Notes: a model not told the origin generated them from the sequence alone. DNA of 64,000 nt from Acidimicrobiaceae bacterium (GCA_027355725.1 DAIEHI010000084.1:29526-93525); one strand, 5' to 3'; numbered from the stretch's first letter, positions 19,976 through 29,754 are shown. Numbers and translations: made by a program.

Positions 19976-19983
19976 CCCCAAGT

Positions 19984-20087
19984 TGTGGATGAAGTTGTGG
20001 GTTACTTGCTTTTTCGTTCAAAAAGCGGCTATTTCCCGGCGCAGTGAGGGAAATCTCCGTTCCCCTTCGGGTGCTATCTGTGGATAA
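19984..20087. other. DnaA-box group between parB and cwlM
   Basis: TGTGGATAA at 20079-20087 is an exact DnaA box. TGTGGATGA at 19984-19992 matches eight of nine positions and TGTGGGTTA at 19996-20004 seven of nine, all in the same orientation. The exact box lies in the last codons of the CwlM-like gene. The rest of this gap between convergent genes shows an AT-rich patch near 20010-20030 and no gene. Confidence 0.55.
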
Positions 20088-20952
20088 CTTCTAGAACCAC
20101 GGTCGATATCGCTTGAGCGAGGTCGTGAAGACCCTTTTCGTTGTGGGTACCGACTTCAATGTGCAATGTGGTCATCTGTGTTTCTCGCAAGATCGGCAGC
20201 GCCATCCCCGTCAATTCGACTCGTAAGGGGTGTTCGTTCTGAGATAAGCGCGCCGCTATGGCGCTGGCGAGACGCTCACCGCGACGCGAATACGACCGAT
20301 AACTCGCCCAATAGTGGAAGTGGACAGTGTCGTCACCATCGGCGCCGTCAAGTGTGGCCAGGGAGAGAACGACGATTGCTCGATTCTCGTTGGCGATGAT
20401 CGCAATCTGCTCGGTGCTCGCAGCATCGAGCGACAACGTCAAGTATTCGGTCTCGAGTGCGCGCGTCACGAGTTCACGAAGAGGATTGGGCCCGCAGATG
20501 ATGATCGGTCCATTGTGCTCGGTATCAAAGCCCGCGAGGTCACGCGCGTCAGTGACCAGATTGCGAGACGGTACTGAGGGTGACACCCGGATGAGCTCGT
20601 TCAAGGTCTCTCTGGTCAGAGTGCCATTCACACCAATGGCACAGTTGCGCTGAAACTCGATGATCGCCTCTTCGAGGATCGGACCGAAGATGCCATCAAT
20701 TCGACCTGGATTGAAACCGAGTTGCGCGAGACGCACCTGCAAATCCGCCACATCATCGCCGCGCAGGCAAGGTTGAGCGAGAAAGAGCAGACGTTGACCC
20801 AGTCGCCAGCCCGCTTCCACCAGCCGTGACCAGGTAAGTTCATCCACTTCACCGGTGATGACCAGTCCGCGCGCGCGCTGAAACGCCTCCACGAGCGCAA
20901 CCGTCTCATCCCCGTAGATCTCGGGGTTGGCACTCAGTGAAACGTGACCCAC
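20074..20952 (-). CDS. cwlM: CwlM-like protein: peptidoglycan-binding repeats and degenerate amidase
   Basis: At least 292 residues. Two peptidoglycan-binding-1 repeats are visible, FQRARGLVITGEVDELTW and the stronger GDDVADLQVRLAQLGFNPGRIDGIFG. The C-terminal half resembles the amidase_3 fold of CwlM, but the metal site is absent: the strand IIICGPNP stands where active amidases have IIIDPGHGG, so it should be inactive. In mycobacteria CwlM is a regulator of MurA, and the parB-cwlM-trx order here is the same. The first canonical start (GTG 20952) cuts into the first repeat. The frame upstream still encodes LRRGAHGESVRDLHERLTH, so the true start is probably the CTG at 21024 or another rare codon. 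Confidence 0.8.
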   Translation of the reverse strand: MGHVSLSANPEIYGDETVALVEAFQRARGLVITGEVDELTWSRLVEAGWRLGQRLLFLAQPCLRGDDVADLQVRLAQLGFNPGRIDGIFGPILEEAIIEFQRNCAIGVNGTLTRETLNELIRVSPSVPSRNLVTDARDLAGFDTEHNGPIIICGPNPLRELVTRALETEYLTLSLDAASTEQIAIIANENRAIVVLSLATLDGADGDDTVHFHYWASYRSYSRRGERLASAIAARLSQNEHPLRVELTGMALPILRETQMTTLHIEVGTHNEKGLHDLAQAISTVVLEVIHR

Positions 20953-21032
20953 GTGGGTCAGTCGTTCGTGCAGGTCGCGTACAGACTCGCCGTGTGCGCC
21001 GCGTCGAAGGGTGGTGAACTTCAGGGTCTGAA

Positions 21033-21356
21033 CTAGAGGTTCGCAGTGATCTCTTGTAGCAGGGCACCCTTGGGCTTGGCGCCAACGAGTCGAGCAACGA
21101 CCTCACCATCTTTAAAGAGCAGCAGCGTCGGAATACTCATGACTGAGAACTTGGTCGCCGTTGCCACGTTGACGTCTACGTCGAGTTTGCCAATCGTGAA
21201 CTTGTCCTGCTCACGCGAGAACTCTTCCAATATTGGCGCGATCATCTTGCAGGGTCCGCACCATTCGGCCCAGAAGTCGACGAGAATCGGCTTCTCCGCC
21301 GCGCCGATGACTTCGTCGAAAGTGGCGTCGGTCAGGGTGGTGATCGGGCTAGTCAT
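21033..21356 (-). CDS. trxA: Thioredoxin
   Basis: A 107-residue cytoplasmic thioredoxin with the redox motif [10 protein letters not shown] (about residues 29-38) and cis-Pro in SIPTLLLF. The ATG at 21356 has GGAGGT five bases upstream. The frame continues further left but has no thioredoxin character there. It lies 58 bases downstream of trxB, which is its likely reductase, and upstream of the CwlM-like gene, matching trxC-trxB2 next to cwlM in mycobacteria. Confidence 0.96.
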   Translation of the reverse strand: MTSPITTLTDATFDEVIGAAEKPILVDFWAEWCGPCKMIAPILEEFSREQDKFTIGKLDVDVNVATATKFSVMSIPTLLLFKDGEVVARLVGAKPKGALLQEITANL

Positions 21357-21414
21357 AATTACCTCCAAAGCGCCAAGTTTGTGGCGTCGCACGCACCACC
21401 TTAGCGAGGAAGCG

Positions 21415-22368
21415 TCAAAAACCCCGCGCTTCGAGCCATCGCTCGGCGTCGATCGCCGCGATGCATCCCGAGCCTGCTGAAGTGATGGCTTGGCGATAGA
21501 TGTGGTCTTGCACGTCACCGGCGGCGAAGAGACCGTCGATGTTCGTGTAAGAGCCCAACCCCGTTCGAACGTACCCATTCTCCTCGAGCTCGACCTGGTC
21601 TGAGACGAGTGTGGTGTTGGGAACGTGGCCAATGGCGACAAAGACGCCCGTGACGTCGAGCACCCGCTGCTCGTCGGACACCGTGTCACGCACTAAGAGT
21701 CCTGAGACACGATCCTCACCAAGGACCTCAACGACCTGGGTGTTCCACGCGAATTTGATCTTCTCGTTCGCAAAGGCTCGCTCTTGCATGATCTTGGACG
21801 CTCGGAGTGCGTCGCGACGATGCACGATGGTGACACTTGAAGCGAAACGGGTCAAGAAGGTGGCCTCTTCGACAGCGGAGTCCCCACCACCGATCACCGC
21901 GATGTCCTGGCCGCGAAAGAAGAACCCATCGCACGTGGCGCAGGTCGAGAGTCCGTGACTGAGCAGCCGCTCTTCGCCAGGGACATTCATCATGAGCGAC
22001 TGCGCGCCCGTCGCGAGAATGACGGCGTCCGCAGTGATACTCGGCTCCTGGTCATCAGTGAGCCACGCTCGAAAAGGTCGTTCGCGGGTGTCGAGCTTTT
22101 GGACCTTGGTCACGCGTAGGTCGGCACCGAAACGCTCAGCCTGGGCGCGCATGTTGGCCATGAGCTCTGGGCCGGTGATGGATTCGGGGAAACCGGGGAA
22201 GTTCTCGATCTCTGTGGTGAGCATGAGTTGACCGCCAGGTTGGTCGGTTGTCGAGGAGGGCTCTCCCTCGATGACAATTGGGTTCAACTGCGCACGAGCG
22301 CTGTAGATGGCGGCGGTGAGGCCAGCGGGGCCTGAACCAATGATGAGTACTCGGGTGTGTTCGGGCAT
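21415..22368 (-). CDS. trxB: Thioredoxin reductase
   Basis: A 317-residue low-molecular-weight flavoprotein that reduces thioredoxin with NADPH. The FAD site is [17 protein letters not shown], the redox pair is CATCDG (about residue 140), and the NADPH site is [10 protein letters not shown]. The FAD-closing ATGA-type segment [10 protein letters not shown] is near the end. Its ATG overlaps the stop of the small membrane protein upstream by one base, so translation is probably coupled. Confidence 0.97.
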   Translation of the reverse strand: MPEHTRVLIIGSGPAGLTAAIYSARAQLNPIVIEGEPSSTTDQPGGQLMLTTEIENFPGFPESITGPELMANMRAQAERFGADLRVTKVQKLDTRERPFRAWLTDDQEPSITADAVILATGAQSLMMNVPGEERLLSHGLSTCATCDGFFFRGQDIAVIGGGDSAVEEATFLTRFASSVTIVHRRDALRASKIMQERAFANEKIKFAWNTQVVEVLGEDRVSGLLVRDTVSDEQRVLDVTGVFVAIGHVPNTTLVSDQVELEENGYVRTGLGSYTNIDGLFAAGDVQDHIYRQAITSAGSGCIAAIDAERWLEARGF

Positions 22369-22685
22369 TATTTCCTCAGATTAACGGGACGGCGGCGACG
22401 CCAGATCACCAGACCGGCGATCAAAGACACTGCGCCCACGATGGCGTAAGTGATCCACTCATGCCCCGCGAAGAAGTAGACGTTGCACAGTCGCACGATG
22501 CCAATCAGTAGTGCGCTGACCACGATGATCGACATCACGAAGATGATGAATCCAAAAGCGATTGCCCGACCAGCCAGCAGGAGCGGACGAAGAACGCGAT
22601 CATGCACGAGGTCAAGGACGTGATCAAAGGAACCCAATGCTTTGTCGACGAAGTCGGGCCCTCGGTCGTTCGAGTTCTCGTTCAC
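22368..22685 (-). CDS. Small two-span membrane protein, unknown function
   Basis: A 105-residue protein with hydrophobic spans at about residues 40-65 ([20 protein letters not shown]) and 78-95, and a basic C-terminus [11 protein letters not shown] do not recognise a family. It sits directly upstream of trxB in a TAATG overlap. In mycobacteria this slot holds the anti-sigma-M protein; no sigma factor gene is present here and I see no anti-sigma motif, so that function is not claimed. Confidence 0.75.
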   Translation of the reverse strand: MNENSNDRGPDFVDKALGSFDHVLDLVHDRVLRPLLLAGRAIAFGFIIFVMSIIVVSALLIGIVRLCNVYFFAGHEWITYAIVGAVSLIAGLVIWRRRRPVNLRK

Positions 22686-22711
22686 GCTTAGAACTTAGCG
22701 TCGAGTGGGAC

Positions 22712-23551
22712 CTAGGCCTCAATCCAACACAGGGCCACGATTCCTGGTCCGCCGTGGGTGCCTACGACCGGTCCCATGTCCGTGACGACCAACTCGAACT
22801 CGCTGGGAATCTGGGCGACCAGATCCTGGGCGGTCTTGATGTCACTGGCGTCGCCGTGCACCAAGGCAAGACGGCGAAGCGGAGCGTGGGATTTGGCCAC
22901 GTCGACGATCGCCTGCAGTGCTTTAGCGCGCGTGCGTTGTCGTCCGGCCTCGGCGACCACGCCATCTTTCAGCACCAACAAGGGCTTGATGGCGAGTACT
23001 TGTCCGAGTAGGGCACGGGCCCCGCCAATTCGGCCACCTTTCACGAGGTGCTCCAGGGTGTCGAGCATGCCAACGACACCGACCTTGTCCCTCAGGGTCT
23101 CGGCACGCGTTACGAGCTCGTCGAGTGATGCGCCAGTGCGGGCGAGTTCACCAATCTCCATGACGAGCAGACCCTGGGCCATCGAGACTGCTTTGGTGTC
23201 GACGATTCTCACGGGAATCGTGTCGGCCACGTTGCTCGCCGCGAGTTGCGCCGACTGGTTGGTCGCCGAGAGGGCCGCTGAGATCGTGAGCACGATGACC
23301 CCGTCGTATCCTTCGGACTTCGCGAGCTCGTAGGCGTGCTGGAACGCGCCGGGTGAAGGTGCGGCGGTCTCTGGCAAGGTCTTTGACTTCTTGCACTTGG
23401 CCCAGAACTGGGCGGGCGTCAAGTCGATGCGATCCACGAACTCCTCGTCGCCGAATCGAATCGTGAGTGACACGATGTCGATATCGAGTTCTCGGGCGAT
23501 CTCGTTTGGTAGGTCACACGCGCTGTCGGTGAGTACGCGAATACGTGCCAT
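22712..23551 (-). CDS. DegV-family fatty-acid-binding protein
   Basis: A 279-residue DegV protein. The opening VLTDSACDLP motif is diagnostic. TAAPSPGAF and LTISAALSATNQSA contribute to the ligand pocket, and KGGRIGGARALLGQVLAIKP follows. Family members bind fatty acids and can act as FakB for fatty-acid kinase FakA, which I did not find here. The ATG at 23551 has AAGGAG upstream (spacing about five). The frame extends much further left but is antisense to murJ there and not coding. Confidence 0.92.
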   Translation of the reverse strand: MARIRVLTDSACDLPNEIARELDIDIVSLTIRFGDEEFVDRIDLTPAQFWAKCKKSKTLPETAAPSPGAFQHAYELAKSEGYDGVIVLTISAALSATNQSAQLAASNVADTIPVRIVDTKAVSMAQGLLVMEIGELARTGASLDELVTRAETLRDKVGVVGMLDTLEHLVKGGRIGGARALLGQVLAIKPLLVLKDGVVAEAGRQRTRAKALQAIVDVAKSHAPLRRLALVHGDASDIKTAQDLVAQIPSEFELVVTDMGPVVGTHGGPGIVALCWIEA

Positions 23552-23565
23552 GGTTCTCCTTAGAA

Positions 23566-25164
23566 CTAGCCCAGCCTTGCATTTCTTGCGGCTCGTCGAG
23601 TGATGGCCTGTTGTGAAACGACTACAAAGCCTACGTAAGTGATCGCCCCAAGCGCCATGGCGAGAGAAAAGCGAATAATGAGACCCAGGCCCTGATTCCA
23701 TGCGGGGGCGGCGTAAGCAAGAGCCATGACCAAGGTGGCGGCCAAGGAGGCTCGAAGACTGCGGCGAACGTGCAGTGACCAGAGGCCCGAGATGATGTTG
23801 ACGTGGTAGCGCGCCAATGTGAGCACGGACAGGATCGCAGCCGCGGAGTAGGCAATCGAGACACTGGCGCTCAGCCCCGCGAGTGATGTGCGTCCGAGCA
23901 GGATGCACAGACCGATCGTCAGACCGTTCTCAAAGACGTACAGGAAGAAGATCTCGCGGGCTCGCTGGAGTGCTTGGAGTCCGCGAACACTGAGCTGGAA
24001 GACCGTGAAGCCAGGAAGGCCAGCGGCGAGCACCGCGATGACGGTGCCGGCGGAGTGGTGGTGCACGACACTGACGTGCTTGAGGAATATCCCCGCAATC
24101 GGCTGGGCGAGTATCACCATGACCAAGGTGCAGGGGATGATGACGACGAGCGACTGTCGAAGACCGAAGCGGAGTCTTTCAGCGAGGCCCGCGAAGTCCT
24201 CATTGGTCGCGAAGCCGGCGAGTTGGGGTGTGATCGCCCCCAGTACCGACACCACGATCACCGCATAGGGCATCTGCATGAATGACCAACCGTAGGTGTA
24301 GGCACTCACCGGTCCGTTGCCACCAATGCCAAAGGCGTAGGCGAGTACGACGTAGAGCGAGATCTGGTTGGTCAACACCACGAGCAGAATCCAGGTGCTG
24401 AGTCGTCCTACCGCGCGCACCGCGGGGTCTCGCAGATCGAGACGAAACGAGATTCGCCAGAGGTCGCTTCGAGCGAGTGAGGGCAAGAGACACACGAACT
24501 GCACTGCGACACCGAGGGTGGTGCCCGCGCCGAGCCAGAGCAGGTCTCGCGAGCCCTGCAGTGTGGCGAGGGTCGGACTTGGATCAACGAGGTGAAACCA
24601 GACCAGCACGCCAATGCAGACGAAGTTGTTCACGACCGGCACCCATGCGGGCGCACCGAAACGGTTTCGGATGTTCAAAAGGGCAGTGGCGATGGCGATG
24701 ACGCCGTAGAAGAAGATCTGGGGTACGAACCAGCGCAGCAACGTCGTTGCCACCGCGCGCTGATGGGCGAGGAGGGTGGCGGACTGGGTGGTGACGCCGT
24801 GGTGCATCAAGGTGAAGCCTTCGACGATCCACGGCGCGGTCCACCACACGATGACCGATGCGACGACCAAGGTGAGGAGTGCTCCAGTGATCACGCTCGA
24901 GATGGACTTCCACGCGCGTCGCTCGCCGTCGAGCGTGAGGCGTTCGACGAACACCGGGATGAATGTGGCGCCGGCGATACCGCCCAGTACCAAGTCGAAC
25001 AACATGTTGGGCATCGTGTTCGCGAGGTTGTAAGCGTCAGCGATGGGGGAGAGTCCAAGCACCCACGCGAGGACCATGATGCGAAGCAGTCCCGTAAGAC
25101 GTGAGACGAGGGTCCCCGCGGCCATCGAGGTGACGCGTGTGCCGTGGGTGCTTTCAATGCTCAT
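23566..25164 (-). CDS. murJ: Lipid II flippase MurJ (MviN)
   Basis: A 532-residue polytopic membrane protein of the MOP superfamily with about 14 hydrophobic segments. It begins AAGTLVSRLTGLLRIMVLAW, the conserved MurJ start, with DAYNLANTMPNMLFDLVLGG next. It flips the peptidoglycan precursor lipid II to the outer face. The ATG at 25164 forms an ATGA overlap with the DUF6049 stop, so I prefer it to the ATG 15 codons upstream. In mycobacteria the counterpart (mviN) carries a C-terminal pseudokinase region; here the protein ends with the transmembrane part. Confidence 0.93.
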   Translation of the reverse strand: MSIESTHGTRVTSMAAGTLVSRLTGLLRIMVLAWVLGLSPIADAYNLANTMPNMLFDLVLGGIAGATFIPVFVERLTLDGERRAWKSISSVITGALLTLVVASVIVWWTAPWIVEGFTLMHHGVTTQSATLLAHQRAVATTLLRWFVPQIFFYGVIAIATALLNIRNRFGAPAWVPVVNNFVCIGVLVWFHLVDPSPTLATLQGSRDLLWLGAGTTLGVAVQFVCLLPSLARSDLWRISFRLDLRDPAVRAVGRLSTWILLVVLTNQISLYVVLAYAFGIGGNGPVSAYTYGWSFMQMPYAVIVVSVLGAITPQLAGFATNEDFAGLAERLRFGLRQSLVVIIPCTLVMVILAQPIAGIFLKHVSVVHHHSAGTVIAVLAAGLPGFTVFQLSVRGLQALQRAREIFFLYVFENGLTIGLCILLGRTSLAGLSASVSIAYSAAAILSVLTLARYHVNIISGLWSLHVRRSLRASLAATLVMALAYAAPAWNQGLGLIIRFSLAMALGAITYVGFVVVSQQAITRRAARNARLG

Positions 25165-27119
25165 CTGGCGTGACGCCCTTTGGTCTTTCGTCGGTAAGTG
25201 CGAATCCACCAGTAGGCGAGCACGAGGAGTGAGGCAAGGGTGAGTAGGTATCCAACAAGGGAATTCCCGGCGATGCGCACCTGGATCGCGCTTCGAGCGA
25301 GGACTAATTGTCCATTGGGCGAGGTGACCTCCACCTGAAGCGTGAGATCACTGCCTAGATGGTTCGATGTGGGGACGCGAATCGAGGTGGTGGCCGAGTC
25401 AAGGGTCACGGTGACGCTGGAGCCCTTGGGAAAGCTCAGACGGTCGGTGATCAGATGCACGACTGCGGTCACGGGGTAACTCGCGTGACTCAGGACCGTT
25501 ACGGGCAGCGCCGTTCCGGGGCCGGTCAAGGTAATGGGGCTCTCGTCGATCGAGAAGTTCTTGAGCTGCTGGGAGAGTGCGTCGCTCGCGATGTTGAGGA
25601 GACTCTGTCGCTGAGCGACGTTGCCGTTGATCTGGGCGCTGGCGATGTCGACATCGAGGCTGTCGATCACCGGGGCGGTCTTGGCGGCGCCCCTAAAGGA
25701 ATTGACCTGGTTGATCAGGGTCGTCAGGGTGTTGACGTTTCGCTGCGACCAGTTCCAGACCGCCGTGGCTGCGAGCGCCCTCGTAGCGGGAGCGCCGTTG
25801 GTGGCGATGAGAGACGAGTCGAAGGAAGGCGAGAGGTTCGAAGCCGCGACGAACGGGTCGTGTGAGAGTCCACCAGCGAGCGCGTTCAGGTACGCAACCG
25901 AAGTCTTGGCTACGGGCACCTGCATCACGACCGTGCGGGTCGCGGCTGCGTTGGGTGCTTCGAAGTGCAAGAACGCCAACGTCCCGAGGGTCAACACCGC
26001 CCGTCGACCGGGTCCGATTGAGGTGTTGGTCGCGAGTTGTTCGAGGGGCGAATCAGTCGCGAGTGCAGTGATGCTCGGTGTGCCGGGGATCTTGAAGGGT
26101 GCCCCCCAGGTGAGCGTGGAGGTGGGTGAGGGGTTGAGTGCTGTGTCGGGCAGGACGATCTCACTCACGTGCGCAGTGGTGAGAGCTTGGATGCCGCGCA
26201 GCGTGGGGCTGCCCGAAAGCACGACCGCTCCATCGGCGTAGTGCCCAGTCACCTTCTGGAGCAGTTGGGTGCTGAGCGAGATTTGCTGGCTGACCTGGGA
26301 CGGGAAGCCGTGACGTATCAGGCCCGCGAAATCGATGTTCGAAGGCGGCGCAGCCGCCGCACGGTGCAAGGGGCTCGTGAGTGCCTTGTCGAGTGCGCCA
26401 CGCCACGCCACGCCCGAGGGTGTCGTCAATTGCTCGGCGGCGGCCAAGGTGCGGTAGTCCGCCGTCAGGGTCAGTGGAAATGAGGTGAGGTGGGCAATCG
26501 CATCAAGGACGTGCAGCGACGTCTGGTTCGATCCGAGCGACGATGGATCGAGCGCTTCGATGAGGTCGAAGCGAAGTGGATTGACAGGAGTGGACGCTTC
26601 AATCGCGAGCAGCGACCATTCCGTGGTCGTGATACCAGACTTGGTAACCGAGTAGCTCAGTGGATAGACGCCGTCACATTGACCAGTCGCACAGAGAAGA
26701 TGCAAGCGAGCGGGTTGGCTGAGACATGGTGAACTCTCGTTTCGTACTGAAGTTGTGTACACGGTGATCGTGAACTGCGATGTGCCATGGCTCACGCACT
26801 TCAATGTGAAGTTGCCCGTTGTAGCGAGACTGGCCCCCGTCACACCAGCACCGTCGTAGATGGCGGTGAGCTCGGAGCGCTCGATGATGCGCGGATAGAG
26901 CGAGACCTGCGCCACCGCCGTGCCGGGTTGCTTGCCCACGTCAAGGGTGACGCCAAAGCGGGCGGAACCTTTGCTCGAGAGTTGCGCGACGTTGCTTTGA
27001 TGGACCAATTTGAATGAGACCGTCGTTCCAGCGTGCGCGGCCGAAGGCCACGTCACCGTTGCGAGGCTGAGGAGTACGACGCTGAGCGCCCGCCACCAGG
27101 TCGTAAATCGGTGGAACAT
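25161..27119 (-). CDS. DUF6049-type secreted/anchored protein
   Basis: A 652-residue protein with a signal peptide (FHRFTTWWRALSVVLLSLA, cleavage after AAHA), a long extracytoplasmic region rich in Ser, Thr and Val, and one C-terminal membrane span (VGYLLTLASLLVLAYWWI) with a basic tail. The position directly upstream of murJ and divergent from pcnA is the one held by Rv3909 in Mycobacterium tuberculosis, a DUF6049 protein, so the family call rests mostly on context and layout. A role in envelope assembly with MurJ is an inference. An ATG ten codons further upstream is possible. Confidence 0.75.
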   Translation of the reverse strand: MFHRFTTWWRALSVVLLSLATVTWPSAAHAGTTVSFKLVHQSNVAQLSSKGSARFGVTLDVGKQPGTAVAQVSLYPRIIERSELTAIYDGAGVTGASLATTGNFTLKCVSHGTSQFTITVYTTSVRNESSPCLSQPARLHLLCATGQCDGVYPLSYSVTKSGITTTEWSLLAIEASTPVNPLRFDLIEALDPSSLGSNQTSLHVLDAIAHLTSFPLTLTADYRTLAAAEQLTTPSGVAWRGALDKALTSPLHRAAAAPPSNIDFAGLIRHGFPSQVSQQISLSTQLLQKVTGHYADGAVVLSGSPTLRGIQALTTAHVSEIVLPDTALNPSPTSTLTWGAPFKIPGTPSITALATDSPLEQLATNTSIGPGRRAVLTLGTLAFLHFEAPNAAATRTVVMQVPVAKTSVAYLNALAGGLSHDPFVAASNLSPSFDSSLIATNGAPATRALAATAVWNWSQRNVNTLTTLINQVNSFRGAAKTAPVIDSLDVDIASAQINGNVAQRQSLLNIASDALSQQLKNFSIDESPITLTGPGTALPVTVLSHASYPVTAVVHLITDRLSFPKGSSVTVTLDSATTSIRVPTSNHLGSDLTLQVEVTSPNGQLVLARSAIQVRIAGNSLVGYLLTLASLLVLAYWWIRTYRRKTKGRHAR

Positions 27120-27178
27120 GCTGTTACAGGCTACCTTCGGTTTCGTCATTGGCTCGGCGCCCACTACCCTCGTTCGCA

Positions 27179-28603
27179 ATGACTTCATTTGAACAGGTCC
27201 ACGAACGACTCGATGACATTGCTCGTCTGGCGAGCCCCCTCGCCCACGCATTCGCCGCTCAAGGGTTCTCTCTTTACGCCGTCGGAGGTTCTGTGCGAGA
27301 CGCCGTACTGGGTCAAGAGCGTGGCGATGACTACGAAATCGACTTCACGACCAATGCCCGTCCGGATGACATCGCTCGCCTGATGAGCCCGCTGTGCCTC
27401 TCGCTGTGGGAACAGGGTCGCGCCTTTGGCACGATCGGGGGGATATTACGTGAGAATGGCGTCAAAGTTGAGATCACGACATTTCGATCAGAGGCCTACG
27501 TCGACCATTCACGTAAGCCCGCCGTGCAATGGGGTGATTCCCTCGAGGCCGACCTGAGCCGACGAGACTTCACGATTAACGCCCTCGCCCTTGACGTCGT
27601 GGCGCTCAATGAACACACCCCCGATGTGCAAACCCTTTTTGACTTCCACAATGGCTTTCGCGATCTCGATGAGGGTGTCCTTCGCACGCCGATCGATCCC
27701 GAGGTGCTGTTCAGTGACGATCCACTGCGGATGTTGCGAGCCGCGCGATTCGCTGCACGATTCCACCTGAGGATCGACCCCGCAATCGAATCGGCGACCA
27801 AGAAGGTTGCGGGCGCGCTGGTCAAGGTCTCCGCCGAGCGAATACGCGGTGAGCTGGATCTGTTGATGATGACCTCGCAGCCGTCGATCGGGCTCGACTT
27901 CATCGTTCGAACCGGGCTGGCCGATCACTTCTTTCCAGAGCTGCCCAAACTCCAACTCGAGCAGGACCCGATCCATCATCACAAGGACGTCCTCAAGCAC
28001 ACCTGGGCGGTGGTGGACAAGACATCTTCGAACCTGGTGTTGCGACTGGCCGCATTGTTTCACGACATTGGTAAGCCCCAGACCCGCGCAATCAGCGACG
28101 AAGGTGTGACGTTTCGATTCCACGAGATCGTGGGCGCCAAGTTGACGAGAAAGCGCATGACTGCTCTCAAGTACTCCCAAGACATGATCGACCAGGTGTC
28201 AACCCTGGTGGAGCTGCACTTGCGTTTTCACACCTACAAGATGGGATGGAGTGACAAGGCGGTGCGCCGCTACGTTCGTGACGCGGGTCCGCTGCTCGAA
28301 GAGTTGAACGAACTCACGCGCTGCGACGCCACCACGCGCAACGTGCGAAAGGCCGCCGTGCTCGCCCAACGCATGGACGAACTCGAAGTGCGCATCGACG
28401 AACTGCGTGAACAGGAGGATCTCAGTCGACTGCGACCCGCACTCGATGGCGTGGCGGTGATGGAGATTCTCGGTATCGGTCCCAGTCGGGCGATTGGACA
28501 GGCACTCGACTTCTTAATGGAGATTCGACTCGACGAGGGTGAGATCACGCCTACCGAGGCGGCGGTTCGCCTTCGAGAGTGGTGGCAAGAGCGAGAACAA
28601 TAG
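27179..28603 (+). CDS. pcnA: CCA-adding tRNA nucleotidyltransferase
   Basis: A 474-residue class II nucleotidyltransferase that adds or repairs the CCA end of tRNA. The head domain has YAVGGSVRDAVLG and DDYEIDFTTNARPDD with its metal-binding acids, then RRDFTINALAL. The middle has the ERIRGELDLL element. An HD-type domain follows with FHDIGKPQTR and LVELHLRFH. I start at ATG 27179, close to the divergent DUF6049 gene. A clear terminator follows the stop codon. Confidence 0.94.
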   Translation: MTSFEQVHERLDDIARLASPLAHAFAAQGFSLYAVGGSVRDAVLGQERGDDYEIDFTTNARPDDIARLMSPLCLSLWEQGRAFGTIGGILRENGVKVEITTFRSEAYVDHSRKPAVQWGDSLEADLSRRDFTINALALDVVALNEHTPDVQTLFDFHNGFRDLDEGVLRTPIDPEVLFSDDPLRMLRAARFAARFHLRIDPAIESATKKVAGALVKVSAERIRGELDLLMMTSQPSIGLDFIVRTGLADHFFPELPKLQLEQDPIHHHKDVLKHTWAVVDKTSSNLVLRLAALFHDIGKPQTRAISDEGVTFRFHEIVGAKLTRKRMTALKYSQDMIDQVSTLVELHLRFHTYKMGWSDKAVRRYVRDAGPLLEELNELTRCDATTRNVRKAAVLAQRMDELEVRIDELREQEDLSRLRPALDGVAVMEILGIGPSRAIGQALDFLMEIRLDEGEITPTEAAVRLREWWQEREQ

Positions 28604-28604
28604 A

Positions 28605-28632
28605 AAAACCCCCGCCCGTAGGCGGGGGTTTT
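28605..28632. terminator. Bidirectional intrinsic terminator
   Basis: A 12-bp perfect stem, AAAACCCCCGCC, with loop CGTA and its complement, flanked by A-run and T-run, sits between the convergent pcnA and ino1 genes. It works for both strands. Confidence 0.93.
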
Positions 28633-28647
28633 CTCTTGAAGTACCGA

Positions 28648-29742
28648 TTAAGGCCAGACGAGGTTCTCTGCGCCCTGGTTGGCGAATTCCTCGACCATGT
28701 TGTGCGCGATGTCGTCATGGAACTGAACCGGGGGAGACTTCATGAAGTAGGCCGAAGGGCCAATGATCGGTCCACCGATGCCCCGGTCGAGCGCGACTTT
28801 GGCGCAACGTACCGCATCGATGATGACGCCGGCTGAGTTTGGCGAGTCCCACACTTCGAGCTTGAGCTCGACGTTGAGCGGAACGTCTCCGAAGTTGCGA
28901 CCCTCCATGCGGATGTAGGCCCACTTGCGGTCGTGCAGCCACGGCACGTGGTCGCTTGGTCCGATGTGTACATCGTCGGCCCCGATGTTGCTGATCTCCA
29001 ACTGCGAGGTCACCGCCTGGGTCTTTGAGATCTTCTTTGACTCAAGACGCTCTCGATCGAGCATGTTCTTGAAGTCCATGTTGCCACCAACATTGAGTTG
29101 GTAGGTGTGGTCAAGGGTGAGACCGCGGTCTTCGAACAAACGAGCCAGTACGCGGTGCACGATGGTCGCGCCGACTTGACTCTTGATGTCGTCGCCAATG
29201 ATCGGGACCTTCGCGTCGCTGAACTTGCGTGCCCATTCGGGGTCAGACGCGATGAAGACTGGGATCGCGTTCACGAACGCGACGCCCGCGTCAATGGCCG
29301 CTTGAGCGTAGAAGCGCTGAGCTTGCTCTGAACCGACGGGTAAGTAGGACACGAGCACCTCGGCTCGTGAGTCACGAAGCGCCTGGACGACATCGACGGG
29401 TTCCGCCGGTGATTCTTCAATCGAGGCGCGGTAGTACTTGTTCAATCCGTCCATGGTTGGACCACGAAGCACGGTGACTCCGAGCGAGGGGACGTCGGCG
29501 AACTTGATCGTATTGTTCTGGCCGCCGTCGATGGCCTTACCCAGGTCGTTGCCGACTTTGGAGGCGTCGACATCAAAGGCGGCGACGAACTCGAGATCGC
29601 TTACGTGAAACCCCCCGAGTACGACATGCATGAGACCGGGGACGTCGTCGCCCGCCTTCGCGTCGCGATAATACGTGACGCCTTGAATGAGTGAGCTGGC
29701 GCAGTTTCCGACGCCGGCGATGGCCACACGAATCTTCTCCAT
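28648..29742 (-). CDS. ino1: myo-Inositol-1-phosphate synthase
   Basis: A 364-residue NAD-dependent enzyme that converts glucose-6-phosphate to inositol-1-phosphate, feeding phosphatidylinositol and mycothiol in actinobacteria. The start [15 protein letters not shown] is the NAD-binding glycine motif. [21 protein letters not shown] and [13 protein letters not shown] are conserved in the short prokaryotic form. It lies 12 bases downstream of a PadR-type regulator in the same orientation, as in mycobacteria, so PadR probably controls it. Confidence 0.95.
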   Translation of the reverse strand: MEKIRVAIAGVGNCASSLIQGVTYYRDAKAGDDVPGLMHVVLGGFHVSDLEFVAAFDVDASKVGNDLGKAIDGGQNNTIKFADVPSLGVTVLRGPTMDGLNKYYRASIEESPAEPVDVVQALRDSRAEVLVSYLPVGSEQAQRFYAQAAIDAGVAFVNAIPVFIASDPEWARKFSDAKVPIIGDDIKSQVGATIVHRVLARLFEDRGLTLDHTYQLNVGGNMDFKNMLDRERLESKKISKTQAVTSQLEISNIGADDVHIGPSDHVPWLHDRKWAYIRMEGRNFGDVPLNVELKLEVWDSPNSAGVIIDAVRCAKVALDRGIGGPIIGPSAYFMKSPPVQFHDDIAHNMVEEFANQGAENLVWP

Positions 29743-29754
29743 GGCTCTCCTTTC

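Noticed and set aside
23552..23908. A 119-residue upstream extension of the DegV frame.
   Set aside because: It is antisense to murJ coding sequence, and the DegV start has a strong ribosome site.
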